Assembly (NCBI GenBank): GCA_900073065.1 | Contig: FJOG01000012.1 | Location: 711,981 to 775,980 of the forward strand | Source of the DNA: Phialocephala subalpina | Lineage: Eukaryota; Ascomycota; Leotiomycetes; Helotiales; Mollisiaceae | Direction: 5' to 3' | DNA: 64,000 bases | Shown: piece after piece, positions 35,885 through 48,993 of the stretch | Numbering within the stretch: position 1 is the first letter of the stretch | How the letters are laid out: the number at the start of each line of letters is the position of its first letter | Translations under genes and position numbers: made by a program | Notes under the pieces: generated by a model | Told to the model about the DNA's origin: nothing | Seen by the model: only the letters and a program-made list of their open reading frames with translations | The model's database searches: none

Positions 35885-36226
35885 GTTAGGCGTTACGTAT
35901 AGTTGGGAATTTCGGTCTTGGGTTTGTTTCGGTGTATTTTTCAGTGTAAGAATTCACGAGGAGACACGCAAGAAACAATTTCGTGAAATAATGGCAATCA
36001 TATTTATGTAACGGCCTTCTAATCACTCTTGTTATTCCACAAAAAGTGCAGCACTGCCCTGTTTGTAACTCGTAAGGCTACTGGGCTTCAGCGGCACAGC
36101 AATCCGGACCTGCCTAGTCCTTCCTTCTCAACCTCGCCTCAACCTCAACTCCTATTCTTGGGTGTAGGTCATTGAGACACATTCTGATGTCGTGAGAGCT
36201 TAAAAATACCTCACATCGCTGGCAAA

Positions 36227-39200
36227 ATGGACAACGAAGACTTTGTGCTTGTTGAAAGACACGGTCAGTGATCTATGCCCCAGCCCAGGCCCCTAGACCA
36301 GGAGCGAAAGACGGTGAACTTGAACAAGACGACCAAGACATCGCTAACGGTACGATACATGTTAAGCTCTGACGAAGTGAAGCCGAAGTCTACAGTCACA
36401 GCCGAAGATCTGGAGAAGCTTCGATCCTGGTTGTCACCAACTGAGTTCGAGTGCGAAGGCAGCGAGTATCGAAAACATCTCAATGCGCATGTCCCAGGTA
36501 CTGGAGACTGGCTATTCCAGACAGACAAATACAAGGATTGGCACAATGCTGAAAATGGTGCCTTATGGATTCAGTGCGTGAAATTTTGCACTTTGTTTGA
36601 AGAGAAATCCACAGCCGAGCTCTTCGCGAGTACTGTGAACTCGGTTCCTCAGCTCCTCGACTCCCAAATCATACTTAAAATCTCATACTAATTTTTCTGT
36701 AGAGGGATCCCGGCGAGTGGCAAATCTGTCGTGGCCGCCAATTTGGTACAGAGGCTAAAGGACAAGAACGCACCTGTCTTATTCTTGTTCTCTCGACGCA
36801 TCATAAAGTCGAATAACGATCCTTCCCATCTGGTTAGAGATTGCATCTATCAATTTCTGGATCACAGCATTGCGCTACAAGCCGGATTGAAGTTACTCAT
36901 GGAACAGCATTCTGACATCGTCAACATTCCTTTCCACGAACTCTGGAGAATATTAATTTCAGCGCTCTCCACGGTTCCCAAAGTCTATGTTATGCTTGAT
37001 GCTCTAGACGAACTGGAAGTTGAGGCGAACGATTTTCTTCGCTGTCTACGGGAGCTCGCCGAAAAGAAATTAAGCTCGATCAAGCTGGTGATCACCAGTC
37101 GCCCGCTACCTCACCTTTAGATGATTTTGACAGGCTCCTGCTTTATCACCATTCGTCTTGGAGGACGCAAGGTCGAGAACGATATTGCACCTATGTTACT
37201 CATCGTATGGCCAGCCAGCAAGAGAGGACTCTGAAGCCGGAGGAGCAATCAACAATCAAGGATGCTCTGTGCCAGAAAAGTCAAGGCCTGTTTCTCTATG
37301 CACGACTCATGGTTGATGAGATTCTTCAGCGATCATCTTCGACATATGGGCATCTACAGCATCTTCCCGGTTCTCTCGCAGACATGTACGTGAATCCTTT
37401 GCACGAGCACTCTGCCCGTTCGGGAGCGAGCCTACATTTTCAATCCATGCTGCTCTCGTGGGTCACTCATTCCAGTCGTCCATTTCGAGTCTCAGAACTT
37501 GCAGCTTTGATCAACCTGCTTGGTAGTCACGCTGGACTGAACGATCTCCAAGATGCACAAATCATGGTTCGTACCTCATGCGGCCCGTTACTGGAAATTT
37601 TGGAGGACGATACTGTGCAAGTTATACATCACTCCTTCACCGAATTTCTCCTTGACGCCAGCCGGAGTAGTGCCAAAGAGGCCAGGGGATCCGAAAAATA
37701 GTTTCCTGCCTTTATACCTGCTCTCATTCATCAATCCTTGAGTCTTGCTTGTATCGACTATCTCCTGTCCAGGTGTTTCAAGTCATGGTCCATTGATGGA
37801 CGGCCCACAGACATCGACTCTCACGGAATGGAGCAGCAGAGGCATCTCATGGTTCAATATCAGTTCCTTCAGTACGCTTCCATGAATCTCTTATATCATG
37901 CAGCAAAATGCGATGCTGCTGATCCAGATCTTGCGTCGAGGTTAGATAGCTTTTTCCAATACGGCAGTCATGATTTCGAAAGCTGGAAAGACTTTTTGTT
38001 CTCGAAAGAAGGCAAGAACACACCGGACGGCTTCCATCCACTTCACCTTGCCGCTAGTACTGGATTGACTGCCTATACTGCACACCTCTTGAGAAATGGA
38101 GCAGCTCCAGATCTAATCGACTCTCAAGGACGTGCGGCGAATACCTATTGTGCCATCCATGGGCATGCCGAAACACTAACAACTCTTCTATGCGAAAGGG
38201 CGTCGTTCACGATTCATGACTCAGATGGCCTAGCACCCATCCACCACGCTGCTAAAGGCAACCATATCAAAGTGCTGCAGTGCTTACTCGATGCTAGCGC
38301 AGACCCGGTGTCTCCGAAGTCGGGCGAGGACAGTGGTCATTATCCTTGGCGGCATTCCACGATCGGAAAGACCCCTATGCAGTATGCTTGTGAGACAGGC
38401 AATGCTGGTATTGTCTCTGAGCTGTTGCAACGATTGAGTCCTCTCTCAAGAATCACGATTCTACCTCACTGGGCCTCCTCGACTGGCCAGGCCAACGTTC
38501 TGTCAATGCTGCTCCAGTGTCCCGAAATTTTGGCCAACATTAACAAAAAGGATAGCTGCAGAAACACAGCGTTATATCTTGCCGCATGTGTTGGAGACTC
38601 TTCTAGTGTGCGTATTTTGCTTCACCACAGAGCTGATGTACATTCGAGGTCAAGCGACTTCTACAAAGTCTCAACCGATATTAGAAAACCGCTGGAGTAC
38701 AAAGTGGTGAGTAGTGGACCCGGACAAACGCCGCTCCAGGGGTGGGCACAAGTCAGACGACCCAGTGGTTGCGATGGTCATCACAGCAATGTTGATGAAT
38801 GGGCGAAGACGGCTTCCCTATTGATTGAAGCTGGAAGCGACATCGAGGCAAAAGACGAAAAGGGGAAAACCGTGTTGTTTTCCTGGATAGAACAGCTTGG
38901 TCACGGTCGCGGAAATTCAGATCGAACAGTCCGTTTCGTGAACCTTCTGCTTAAATATGGTGCCAATCCTCGCACGACTGACGATGAGGGAAGTACTCCA
39001 CTTCATCAAGGACGAGACTGGTACCAAAATCCCGGAGTTATTGAGGCATTCACGAAGGGAGGGGCCAATATCAACCATGCTCGAGAGGGTGACCTTGCGA
39101 CGCCTCTCATTGCCGCTGCAAGAAGGCAATTAAAAGCCGTCGACGTCAGAGCATACATCGATAACGGTGCCAAGCCTGACATGCAAGACTTAGATGGAAA

Positions 39201-42200
39201 CACCGCGCTGCATCACATTAGCAAGTCATGGTTGCCTGAATTCGAAGATCTGCAAGAATGGTTAAATTTTGCAGATCCTACAATCAAGAACAACAAAGGT
39301 GAAACCTGTTTGTATAACCTACGCTGGGGGAATGGTGGCCAAAGGATGGTAAGAGCCATTCTGTTGAGGTGGAGAGAGGCTTAGACCTCGAATCCAGAGA
39401 CAGGTTGGGGAGGACAGCTCTACTGGCGGCCTGCTGGAACGCTCAACCTCGCTTCATCTCTACTTTGATTCAACTTGGAGCCGATGCGACAGTCCAAGAC
39501 TTCCGGCATAATCGTGTAACTAAACTCTTGGTTACTTCTTCTTTCTGCTAACCTTCAGACAGGTCTTCACTTGATTACCAGAGCTCAAATATCGAATAAT
39601 GACAACGGGCCGTCAAACACAAAAGTGTTCTCAGACATCATAGACTCCATCATTAAGGCGGGAGCTGATATCAACGGTGTTGATTTGGAAGGCAACACAC
39701 CCTTATTTGATGCCATTACATCTGAAGGTGGTTTTGTTGGAGTCAGAATCAGACTGGAGACGATTCTTAAATTTGGAGGACTCGCAAAAAAATCTAATTA
39801 TCGCGGACAAACAGCTTTGCATAAGGCGGCTGGTTTGGAACATTTATATCAGAGGCACTACACAAAATATCTTGATCTATTGGGCTTTCTCTTACAAGAC
39901 AGCCTAGGAATTGACCTGCATGCACGGGATAACGAGGGGTTGATGACAATTCATTGCGCTGCTTCGACATCGGAAATCAACAACACATGGAAATTCATTC
40001 AAGTCGGGGCCAACATTAAGGCCCAAGCGAACGATGGTCGCAATCCACTGCACTTCGCTGCTGGAGCTGCGAAAAGCAACGTGGTTGGTCTCCTCTGCAG
40101 ATTATATAGAGAGGAGTCCTGGACAGTGGACCAAAAGGATGAAACAGGTCGCACTCCTTTGCACTACGCCACGTGCTTAGGGAACTCGGAATTAGTCTAC
40201 TACCTATTGCAGTCTGGTGTAAATCCTAATATCAGGGACAACCAAGGAACAACCCCTCTACACACCTGCGTAGATCATAACACAGACACCGCCAACATCA
40301 GGAAACAGCGGAAGTACGAGCGGACACTACACTCTAGCGATGTTCCCTCTGGCATGCGAAGGTTAGTCATCTTCATGGACAAAAGGAAAGAAAGCCCACT
40401 TCACGGAATTCACTGGAATTCGCAATTGGCTATTTTACGGGAGGAGGAAGCTCTTTCGATACAAGATGTTGTTCGTTTACTCTTGAGAGCTGGTGCAGAC
40501 CCTGCCGCACGCAATAAGTTGGGGCAAACAGCGTATGATGTTGCTATACTTCTGGGCTCCGAAGAATTAGCGGATGTGCTCTCATCTCTCAGGCAGAGTT
40601 CCGACATGCAAGACCCATTAGCAGACCAGTGGTATTCAATCAGAAGCACGAGCGCCGAGAGGATCGTTCAAAGGATGGACATTGAGAACGCCGACGCCTA
40701 TATGATTCTTCAAACCGCCATTTCCCTCAGGAGCGAAGCTGTGTTCGATGCTCTCTTGAAGTCTGGAGTAGACCCAACGGCTTTGGGGCCTGACGCCTGT
40801 GCACACCATTGTACACTGGGGTCTCATTTCCTTGATGAAAGTCCTCGCACGTCACGTCAAGGACTTGAATGCATTCTCGCCCCCCATTGCTTCATGTCGC
40901 GGCTACCAGAGAGCAATCAAACCTCCAGATGGTAGATTTGTTGATAGAGCTAGGCGCCAACGTGGACACGTCGTATCAGGAGGTCGATGATGAACAGCGC
41001 AGATCCACAGGAACTCCAATACCGTCATATGCATCTGTGCATATCCTCGCCATGGGCGAACAATGGTGGAACGTTTCAGCCCTCGATTCTCTATGCAAAG
41101 CGGGAGCAGATCTTGAATTTACGGACGTAGATGGGAACACCGCTCTGCAATGCGCACTTAACGGGAAGAAGAGCGGGTCATGGGGGCTGGGCTTTTGGAG
41201 AGACGAAACTCTGGAGGCTATACTGCGACACGGTGCAAATATCAACGCCCTCTCCCCAGAAAATGGATCAACTCCACTCATAGCCGCATTAGAATCTAGC
41301 CGGAGTTCTAAACTGATCCAGAGGCTTCTGGACTACGGTACTGATATTACTCTCGGAAGAAAGCTTGCCATCTTTGCGGCCATCGAGAATGAGAATCCCG
41401 AAGCACTTGCAGCAGTCGTTGATGTTGGTGCAGATGTCAACGCCGTATACCATCCAGAAACCCCGAAGAAGTGGGGCAGAGATCCCAAGGTAGAAACTCC
41501 GCTTCTGTCTGCTGCCATAAATGATGGCCTTACAATGAGAAAGTCAGTATCAAAGATTGTCCGGGAAGCGATTATGACCATCCTCCTTCGACATGGAGCA
41601 AACCCTCTCATGGGTCTTCAAGACGGCGAAACAACTGTCATTCATCAGATCGCTTCCTACCATGGTATTATTGCACCTATACTGAAATCCGAGGTTGATC
41701 TTGAGATCAAAGATTCACAAAATCGTACCCCCTTGCTGTTAGCATGCTCTCCTATGGACTATCCTGAGCGCGCCACGGAAGACGAATCCACATCACGTGA
41801 ACTTATTCTTGCGGGCTCATCTACCCATACGACAGATAACACTGACTCAACACCTCTTCACCTCGCCGCTCAGGCGGGACTCGTCAAGACCGTTACTTTT
41901 CTGTTGGAAAATGGTGCCTCCGCCTCCGCTAAGAACAAATCCGGCCTCTCACCACTCTACTACGCTCTGAGTCGCCCTTACTATCACGAGAAGCTGGATT
42001 TGGTCAACCCTCTACTATCTGCCGGCGCAGACCCTCTTTTCAAAGGTCCGAATGGAGAAACTGCCTTGCACCTGCTCGCATCTGACCTCATCTACTGTAA
42101 CGCAGTCCCGGTGACGGCGCTGAGGCCCAGGACCGTAAACGTAATGACGCTAAGATAGACCACTTGACTGAATTCAAAGCTCTATACCAAATTTTCGTCG

Positions 42201-42565
42201 ACAGTGGCTGTGAGCACGACAGTCGCGATGACCTGGGAAATACTCCCCTATCCCCCTATGTCAAAGCCGTGAAGCCGCGAAGCGAGTATGTCCGTGTTGA
42301 TCCGCCCGCCGAGCAAGACGTCCGACAAATGTTCGATGACCACGACGTTCTGGCAGTGAACTACGAGGGAGACACGCTGTTGCATGCTGTTGCTGCAAGG
42401 GAAGAAGATGTTGAGACCGTTTCCGATAGAGTGTGGCTGTTCAAGGAGTTGATGGCGCGTGGAATCGAGCCGAGGAGGCGGAATAAGAAGGGAACGAGTG
42501 CGTTGGATGTTGCAGCGGCTTGTGGAAAACAAGAAATTCTGGGGCTTTTTGCACGAGAAGAATAG
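36227..42565 (+). pseudogene. NACHT-ankyrin NLR-like gene with multiple lesions
   Basis: The start MDNEDFVLVERH is followed by a short leader whose splicing is unclear. Then come LEKLRSWLSPTEFE and HVPGTGDWLFQTDKYKDW, a common fungal pre-NACHT motif. The NACHT has a P-loop GIPASGKSV (after intron 36574-36702), Walker B VYVMLDALDEL and sensor KLVITSRPLPHL. The helical domain continues to HHSFTEFLLDAS. From about 38.0 kb a very long ankyrin array covers roughly 1,500 codons. Lesions: TAG 37118-37120, a frameshift near 37185, TAG 37699-37701, and frameshifts near 39365, 40800, 40885-40890 (in a CCCCCC run) and 42105. One true intron, 39516-39558, lies in the array. STAND proteins of this type act in nonself recognition and regulated cell death; this copy probably makes no full product. 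Confidence 0.8.
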
Positions 42566-43006
42566 TTAGGGGATCGGTTTCAAGGGAAGGAATAATCACG
42601 CCTTGCTTCCATCTCTCAGTCTTGCCTGGACTTTCTAGGACAGCTTTCGCCCTTTGGCCATGGTTTTCGTTCTCGATCTCTTTTCGCGTGAGAAAGTCCA
42701 GGCAAGGCTCGGAGGTGGAGGTCGCTGTAGCTTTCAGTGGTTATGTGTGTCCGACTTACCCCGCATTAACCTTACTGCCTGCCCCCTATTTTCAACCACC
42801 AAAACTTCGCTAGCGATCTGGTTCGGCTCTCGGGCCGGTCTTTACCCCGATGCCAGCTCCAGCATTTCACTTCCCTTGTCCACTTTCCTTATACAATAAT
42901 AACCGTAAGTGCTTGTAATCGTTCTCATTCAAGACTTCCCAGCTCTAGTAGAGAAACTATCCTGGGAGTGTGGTGCCTGCATCAGCCACCGTAACACCTG
43001 GCAATT

Positions 43007-45311
43007 ATGCACCGATCCTGTCTACTCTTTCTGCTTCTCTGTTTTATTAACTTTCCCTACGCCCTATTTGCCACATCGATAATGTCGAACTCTACAGATG
43101 TCTGGCCTGGGAAAAATGACAGCCATAAGTCAGCACATACCTGCGTTTGATATCCCGGCTGATTTTCACGAAGTCGTATCCTTCACTTACAATCTCTTAA
43201 CCATTGGACAAGTGAAACCCCAGGGATGGGTCAAAGACCAGCTCACTTTGCAAGGATTTGGTTTAGCTGGTAATCTCTTCGATTTCTATCGCTATGTGAA
43301 AGGAAGTACCTGGCTAGGTGGAACCGAGGAATACAGCGAATTGCATGAATCGGCACCATATTGGTACAATGCCAATGTTCCTCTGGCATATGTGCTGGAT
43401 GATGAGAGATTGAAGTCGCAGTCCAATCTTTTTCTGGACTTTGTTCTGGACCATCAGGCAGAAGATGGTTGGCTTGGCCCAGAAACGACTCATCAGACGA
43501 GAGGGATTTGGGCGAGATGCCTGCTTCTTCAAGGAATGATGGTAAGTGATCCTAGGATTCTGTAGCGATAGTAAAGGACTGATCTACATCCCAGAACCAT
43601 GCGATCGCAAGTCCAGACCAGGAAGACAAGATAGTTTCAGCGATGCATAAATTTGTTGTCGTCGCAAACAGCATGTTGAAAAACAACTACACCGGATATA
43701 TACAACAGCAGGCGACAATTTCGATCCATATGGATTCGGGGTTGCACGTGCTCACGAGTTATCAACCACTCTTCAATGGCTGTACGAAACACATCCTCGT
43801 GGAAACGAGGCGTTGATATGGGAGACGATGAACCTGATGTGGTCAGGCGCAGTCGTTGCAAAGCGTGACTGGACCAATTTCTTTGTTAGTGGAGTTTTCC
43901 CCACAGAAGGTACACCCCAGGCGAAAGTCCAATCAAACTTTGAACATGGAGTGAATATGGCGCAAGGTATGCAAATTGAATGCCATAATCAATTTGAAGT
44001 GCTGACAAGTTTCAAGGGCTGAGATACATGGCACAGCTATATCGAATGACAAAGAACGAAAGACTTGTTGAGCAGACCCGTGACGCGGTATACATGACTA
44101 TGAGATACCAAGGGTCAAACTCAGGGTCTATACTAGCGGATGAGTACATCGGTGGCAAGAGTCCACAACGCGGATCTGAGCTTTGCATGGCCGTCGAGAC
44201 GATCTTCTCGTTGTCCTACCTCTATCGGTTGATTGGAGATAGTTCATTCGCTGACAAAGCTGAGCTAGCAGCATTCAATGCTCTTCCTGCTGCTATCAGC
44301 CCTGACTTCTGGTCTCATCAATATGTGACGCAGACCAATCAGCCTTGGTCACAGAATCTCACAGGGAAGCCATTCTACAATGTCGTCAGCTACGGCAACG
44401 TATTTGGTCTCGAACCAAACTTTGTAAGCCACTCCTCGAGTTGCAAATCTTTGGAAACTGATTCTGCGCACTCATAGCCATGCTGCACTGTGAATCATGG
44501 GCAAGCTCTGCCAAAATTAATCATGTCATCTTTTGTATCAACGGCAGACCCCGGGATTCTTCACATGTTTCTCATCCCTGCTTCTGTGTCCACCAAGATA
44601 AAAGGAACTGACGTCCTGATATCATGCGAAACCTCATACCCTTTTAGCACAACTCTGAATTATATCATTCAATCGAAGGCAAATTTCAACTTTTACGTCC
44701 GCATTCCAAGCTGGGCACAACCAAACTCAACTATCAAAATCAATGATGGGCTTGATCGAGTGCTGGACCCCTCTCCGACATCCTCGCTTCAGAAAATCCA
44801 GGTTTTACCAGGGCAGACCCGTGTTCAGATAACTCTCCAAGCTGACATACGCATTGTTTATAAGCCGAATAATACCGTGGCAATATATCACGGAGCTTTA
44901 CTCTACGCTCTCGATATCGGATACAACACAACTGCCTCCCCAGCGCGCAACTGGTCGTCCCACGAGCCTATCCCAGCAAACGAGACAGACCCGCGAGCTC
45001 TGGATCACACGCTCTTACCCACGACACCTTGGAACATCGCTATCGATCCTTCACAGCTACAATTCGTGTCGTCTCTCAAAGAAGGGGATGAGTTGCCTAA
45101 TCCAATATACGCACGTGGTGCACCGCCAGTTGCGATTTGGACGGCTGCACAAGAGATTGAGTGGCCGGAAGCGAAGGGTACTGCGGATCTACCTCCGGAT
45201 CCTGTGACGTTGATTGGAGCTCCCTTCTGGGCAAAGTTGGTGCCGTATGGGAGTGCGAAGTTACATATGGGAGAGCTGCCGTCTGTTGTCCTTCCAAAGT
45301 TGGCGTTTTGA
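43007..45311 (+). pseudogene. GH127-like (DUF1680) secreted glycoside hydrolase, frame-disrupted
   Basis: Signal peptide at 43007 (MHRSCLLFLLLCFINFPYA). Its frame ends at about 43135, while the body frame starts as VPAFDIP-like sequence one position over (an alternative ATG is at 43098). The body reads FTYNLLTIGQVKPQGWVKD, then LHESAPYWYNANVPLA and LDHQAEDGWLGPETT. Introns are 43542-43594, 43967-44016 and 44424-44477; the last splices to PCCTVNHGQALPK, the conserved Cys block. A one-base shift near 43712-43716 breaks the frame at GYIQQQ; the correct frame (FDPYGFGVARAHEL) resumes at once. From 43820 to 45311 the reading is clean, through a C-terminal beta-rich region. Expected role: extracellular arabinofuranoside-type hydrolysis of plant polysaccharides. 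It may be a recent pseudogene or an assembly indel. Confidence 0.65.
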
Positions 45312-45523
45312 AAAGAGGTCAAGAAACTGCTGCGTGGGGCAGATTCGCAACACTAGAGAGATCACCCATGGCCCGAAGAGAAAAATTCCAGGGTTTCAAT
45401 GCTAGTAGACAACCTTCCAGTATATTGGCCTTCTGTGTGACGGCTCCTACTTAAAATAAAAAAACCGGAAAATGAAGTCTTTGCACGTTGCACTATACCT
45501 CCTGAAGTCCCTAAGCCAACCTC

Positions 45524-45545
45524 TAAGCTTACCTCGTTAGCGAGC
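45524..45545 (+). repeat. Left arm of a 22-bp perfect inverted repeat
   Basis: The 22 bases at 45524-45545 are the exact reverse complement of 48220-48241. The core contains ctcgttagcgag, a near palindrome in which ctcg and cgag flank a 4-base loop. Similarity extends imperfectly a few bases to the left (aacctc against aacccct). The carboxylesterase gene lies between the two arms. Confidence 0.9.
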
Positions 45546-45762
45546 AATACTGTCCCACCTCACCCTAGCTTCGACGCAGCGCAGTGTATTAGTCCAAAGA
45601 CTATCATGCTTAAGAGAAATATCATTTGAAGGCCGTCAGGAACAGCTCTCAAGATTCAAACAAATGGTTTAAATGACTGCCGTATTTAGAAAAATTATAT
45701 TGCAGTGCGGGGTCATGAAGTGCGGGGTACCTCTGGTGAATGCGACTCTTAGACTTCGTCCG

Positions 45763-47685
45763 TCACGTCTTCAACTTGTTCCAAATCTCAGCCCAAAACT
45801 CCAGCTGCTCACCTCTCCAGTTATCCAACTCTGTCACTGTGCCATTGACACGAAAGACAAGATTGCTCGCGCTTTTCGAATACTCTGGCCAGTTAGGAAC
45901 GCCTCGAACGCCATGATTGTTCGGGTCAAGATCGTGGACGAAAGAGATCCATGACCTTGATATCAGGTTAGATAAATCATGGTATTCAGGATATGGACCA
46001 ATCCAGTTTGTGTTGTTGGTGCTAACACTTGGATCAATGTTGAACACGAAGCAAATCTTTACAGTTAGCAGAGACAGTAGTTTTGGAAAGGGTGGCAAAC
46101 CTCTGAGTAATGAGTCGAGTAAACAGGTGCTACAGTCGCAACTAATACCTCAATTCCATTCCACGGAGATTGATCGAAGCGATAGCTGTAGACAGGCTTC
46201 CGTGTCCTGGACTTGAGCGAAGAGTAGTATTTGGTGATGAACCGACGTCCAGCATGTATGACTTCGTCTCCAACAATAGCCGCACCTCGCTTGAACATGT
46301 ATCCCTGAGAAGCAAACCGCTCGGATCCGGTATTGAAAGGACATCCTTGTTCAGGATTATCTGGATATAAATCCATTATCTTCGAAACGGTGTCATTGTC
46401 CAGGCCATTTCCCAACCCTGCTACCAAAGCGTGCACATCCTCGTCCGTGTTGAGAGTATCTCGAGGTCCGAAGAAAGTCGCAGTGCCTTCGTCTGTGTTG
46501 GATCCTGCGAGAATTGCGACATTTGCAACCAAGCCTTTCGAAAATGATTCAGAAGGTAGGCGTGTAAGGAATTCGCTGTCCAAGATGGGAGTCATCACAA
46601 ATGGTGAAAATGCAGCAAACAAGGCTTCGTATGGGACAGTCCGAAGGCAAGCTAGAGAATCAGTCCTATTAGAGCAGCCCACAGCCTCTGTAACATTGTC
46701 ATATATTGGCTGATATGTAGTGTTGAGTTGGGAGACAGAGTTTACTACGCTTGGATTAGTAGGAGATCAATGGAGAGTGGTGAGTTGTCTCACTTCCGGG
46801 ACCCAAGGCATTTCCGCTTTGCATAATTGCCGCCCTAAAAAGGCTGTCATGCTTCCCATCGAAAGCTGTAAGATGATATCCAACACTGAAACCACCTGCG
46901 CTTTCTCCTGCGATGGTGACTTTATCCGGATCCCCTCCGAAGGCGCCGATGTTCTCCTGTATCCATTTCAAGGCGAGTCTTTGGTCGAAGAGACCGATGT
47001 TAGATTCACCAGCAGCAACCACTTCCTTAGAAGCCAGAAATCCCCAACCACCTATTCGGTAATTGATAGAGACGAGTATGATAGGTTTGTGAATGGCGAC
47101 TGAAGCATTGACAAGGTATGAGGTATTGTATCTTGGATCTGCGCTTCCTCCAGCATCAAAGCCTGCGTGTGGTCAGCAGCACAGTCCAGTAAGAGATGGG
47201 ACTTATGTGCCGTACCTCCGCCGTATATCCAGACTAGCACTGGTAAACCTTCATCTGACACTGTACCAGAGGGTCTGACTATGTCCACAGTCAAGCAATC
47301 TATAATGCAAGTGAGAAATAGCAGTCCGCGGCGACGACACTTGCTTACCTTCGCCTAACTCTAAACCGATATCAAATCCGGCATAACCAGGACAACTTGG
47401 GCTCCGGACCGTAGCATTTCTCACACCCTTCCACGAATTCTGGTGGGATTCGGGACGTCTCAATCTCAACTCGCCTACAGGAGGAGCTGCAAAAGGAATT
47501 CCAAGGAAGACATCCTCATTGAAGGCAGGAAGGTGGATTCCTCGAAGTGTCCCATTTTTGATGGTCACCCGTGGACCTGGTTGTTGAGGTTGTCCATGGT
47601 ATTGATGCTCATCGGATGTGCCGACTGGGGAAGTAAGCGCTGCGACAGCAAAAATTAGAACTGACGCGACAATGGTGATTAGCAT
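45763..47685 (-). CDS. Secreted type-B carboxylesterase / lipase
   Basis: Five exons: 47685-47349, 47299-47216, 47162-46794, 46744-46101 and 46056-45763 (1728 nt, 575 aa). Signal peptide [19 protein letters not shown]. Type-B signatures in order: [20 protein letters not shown], the oxyanion block VWIYGGG, nucleophile [14 protein letters not shown], acidic member [12 protein letters not shown], and the His-containing THYSE/ICFVFN motif split by the last intron (44 bp). All catalytic residues are present. Expected role: hydrolysis of esters of plant or lipid substrates outside the cell. It lies inside the inverted repeat pair at 45524-45545 and 48220-48241 and is convergent with the GH127-like gene. 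Confidence 0.92.
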
Positions 47686-48993
47686 GTTGAGAAGATGGAA
47701 GATTAAAGAAACGACGTGCAGCTATAGCTCATTATTGGGTATGATGTTCTGGGCGCTTAACTTGTGAAAATCTGCGACTTATGTGTTCCATCGGGGACTG
47801 CGCCGACAGCTTCCCCGGGTTTGCGGGGTCGTTGAGGATCTGCGGAGTAAATGCACAAAATTCATCTCCATTAATATATTTCTTCGCTGTGTCTCCTACC
47901 GACACTCCCCAAAATTATACTTATTTTCAGCCTTTTATTACCCCTGGAGGCGATCTCGTTTTGGTTGTTGTAAACAGACTTCATTGTTCCAACCTGATTA
48001 GGTGACTCGCAGCCTGAGACTTAGCGATATGCCCCTGTAATGTATTGGGAACGGCTAGCCCTTCGAATGGTTTTATAAGATTCGTGCATCGCAATTTCTA
48101 AGTCAAATCGTTCCCGATCAAGTTTGAGTTTACACCAAAAGTGAGGATCTCAAGGGCCCCCTACGCATTCTTGATTTGCGACGTGGAAAAAACAAACGGA
48201 TTAGGGAGTGAAAATGGCAGCTCGCTAACGAGGTAAGCTTAAGGGGTTCGCTTCGGCAGCACGGACGTAGTAAATACGCTGACCTTCGTCTCGTTGGAAT
48301 CCAGAATGCGCATCATGGAGCGTTTCTACCTCTCTATCTCGCCTTGATTTTCCCGGGTACGACTGGGAGAGGACGAATATCTAGGTCAATGAGATTCCTC
48401 GTAGGTGAAGACAGTGGCCCAGAAGTTGACGGCATATTGAAGCACTATCAATTTCCCCGACTTGCCCGGATTACCCTGGCTTTTTCTACTTCTACCTATA
48501 ACTTTAATCGATAGGCCAATCTATCAGACGAAGCTCAAGTGATGCTGGACGCCTGAAATGGCTAGACTGCCAATTGGCATTGACACCGTTGAGTCACGTG
48601 GTAAGCATCGGCGTGGTCAGGCCAAACATTTTTCCTTCTTGAAATAAAGCAATAGTCTGTCAGCAAAGAAGTTGTTACAACGCTGGAGTTCGGATGAATT
48701 GTTTAATTGATTGATGTAATCTTGAAATATGCTAGAGCCTTCAACTCTGCATCTCTCACCCGGTCACCGAGCGTCCAACCTGTGAGTGGCCAGCGCAGAT
48801 GCAGGCACTTCGCCTCGACGCATCCCATTTCCAGCTTTCTACGCTGCCTGTCGTGCACAGCCACATGAAGATTCCAACTCATAAACTGGACAGAATAATT
48901 GTTGCTCCATTGCAATCCAATTTTATCCAAGGCGCGGCTCCACCAGACTTCCCAACTCAACGCGGTGCTTTCATTACCAGCAGACTCCTTGTC
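47686..48993. other. Intergenic, promoter side of the carboxylesterase
   Basis: 1.3 kb without a supported gene. It includes the right arm of the inverted repeat. Directly after that arm is ggttcgcttcggcagcac (48245-48262), which resembles the start of U6 snRNA, but the rest of an snRNA does not follow. Confidence 0.5.
48220..48241 (-). repeat. Right arm of the 22-bp inverted repeat
   Basis: Exact reverse complement of 45524-45545, 2,674 bp away between inner ends. A weaker cousin of the core (ctcgtaaacgag) appears at about 52027-52038. Confidence 0.9.

Noticed and set aside
37847..42532. Minus-strand frames opposite the ankyrin array
   Set aside because: Shadows of the repetitive codon pattern on the plus strand.
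45362..47358. Plus-strand frames across the carboxylesterase
   Set aside because: Shadow frames; the five-exon minus-strand model gives a complete type-B esterase.
48245..48330. U6 snRNA-like start (ggttcgcttcggcagcac)
   Set aside because: Only the first 15-18 bases resemble U6; no ACAGAGA box, 3' stem or terminal T run follows.
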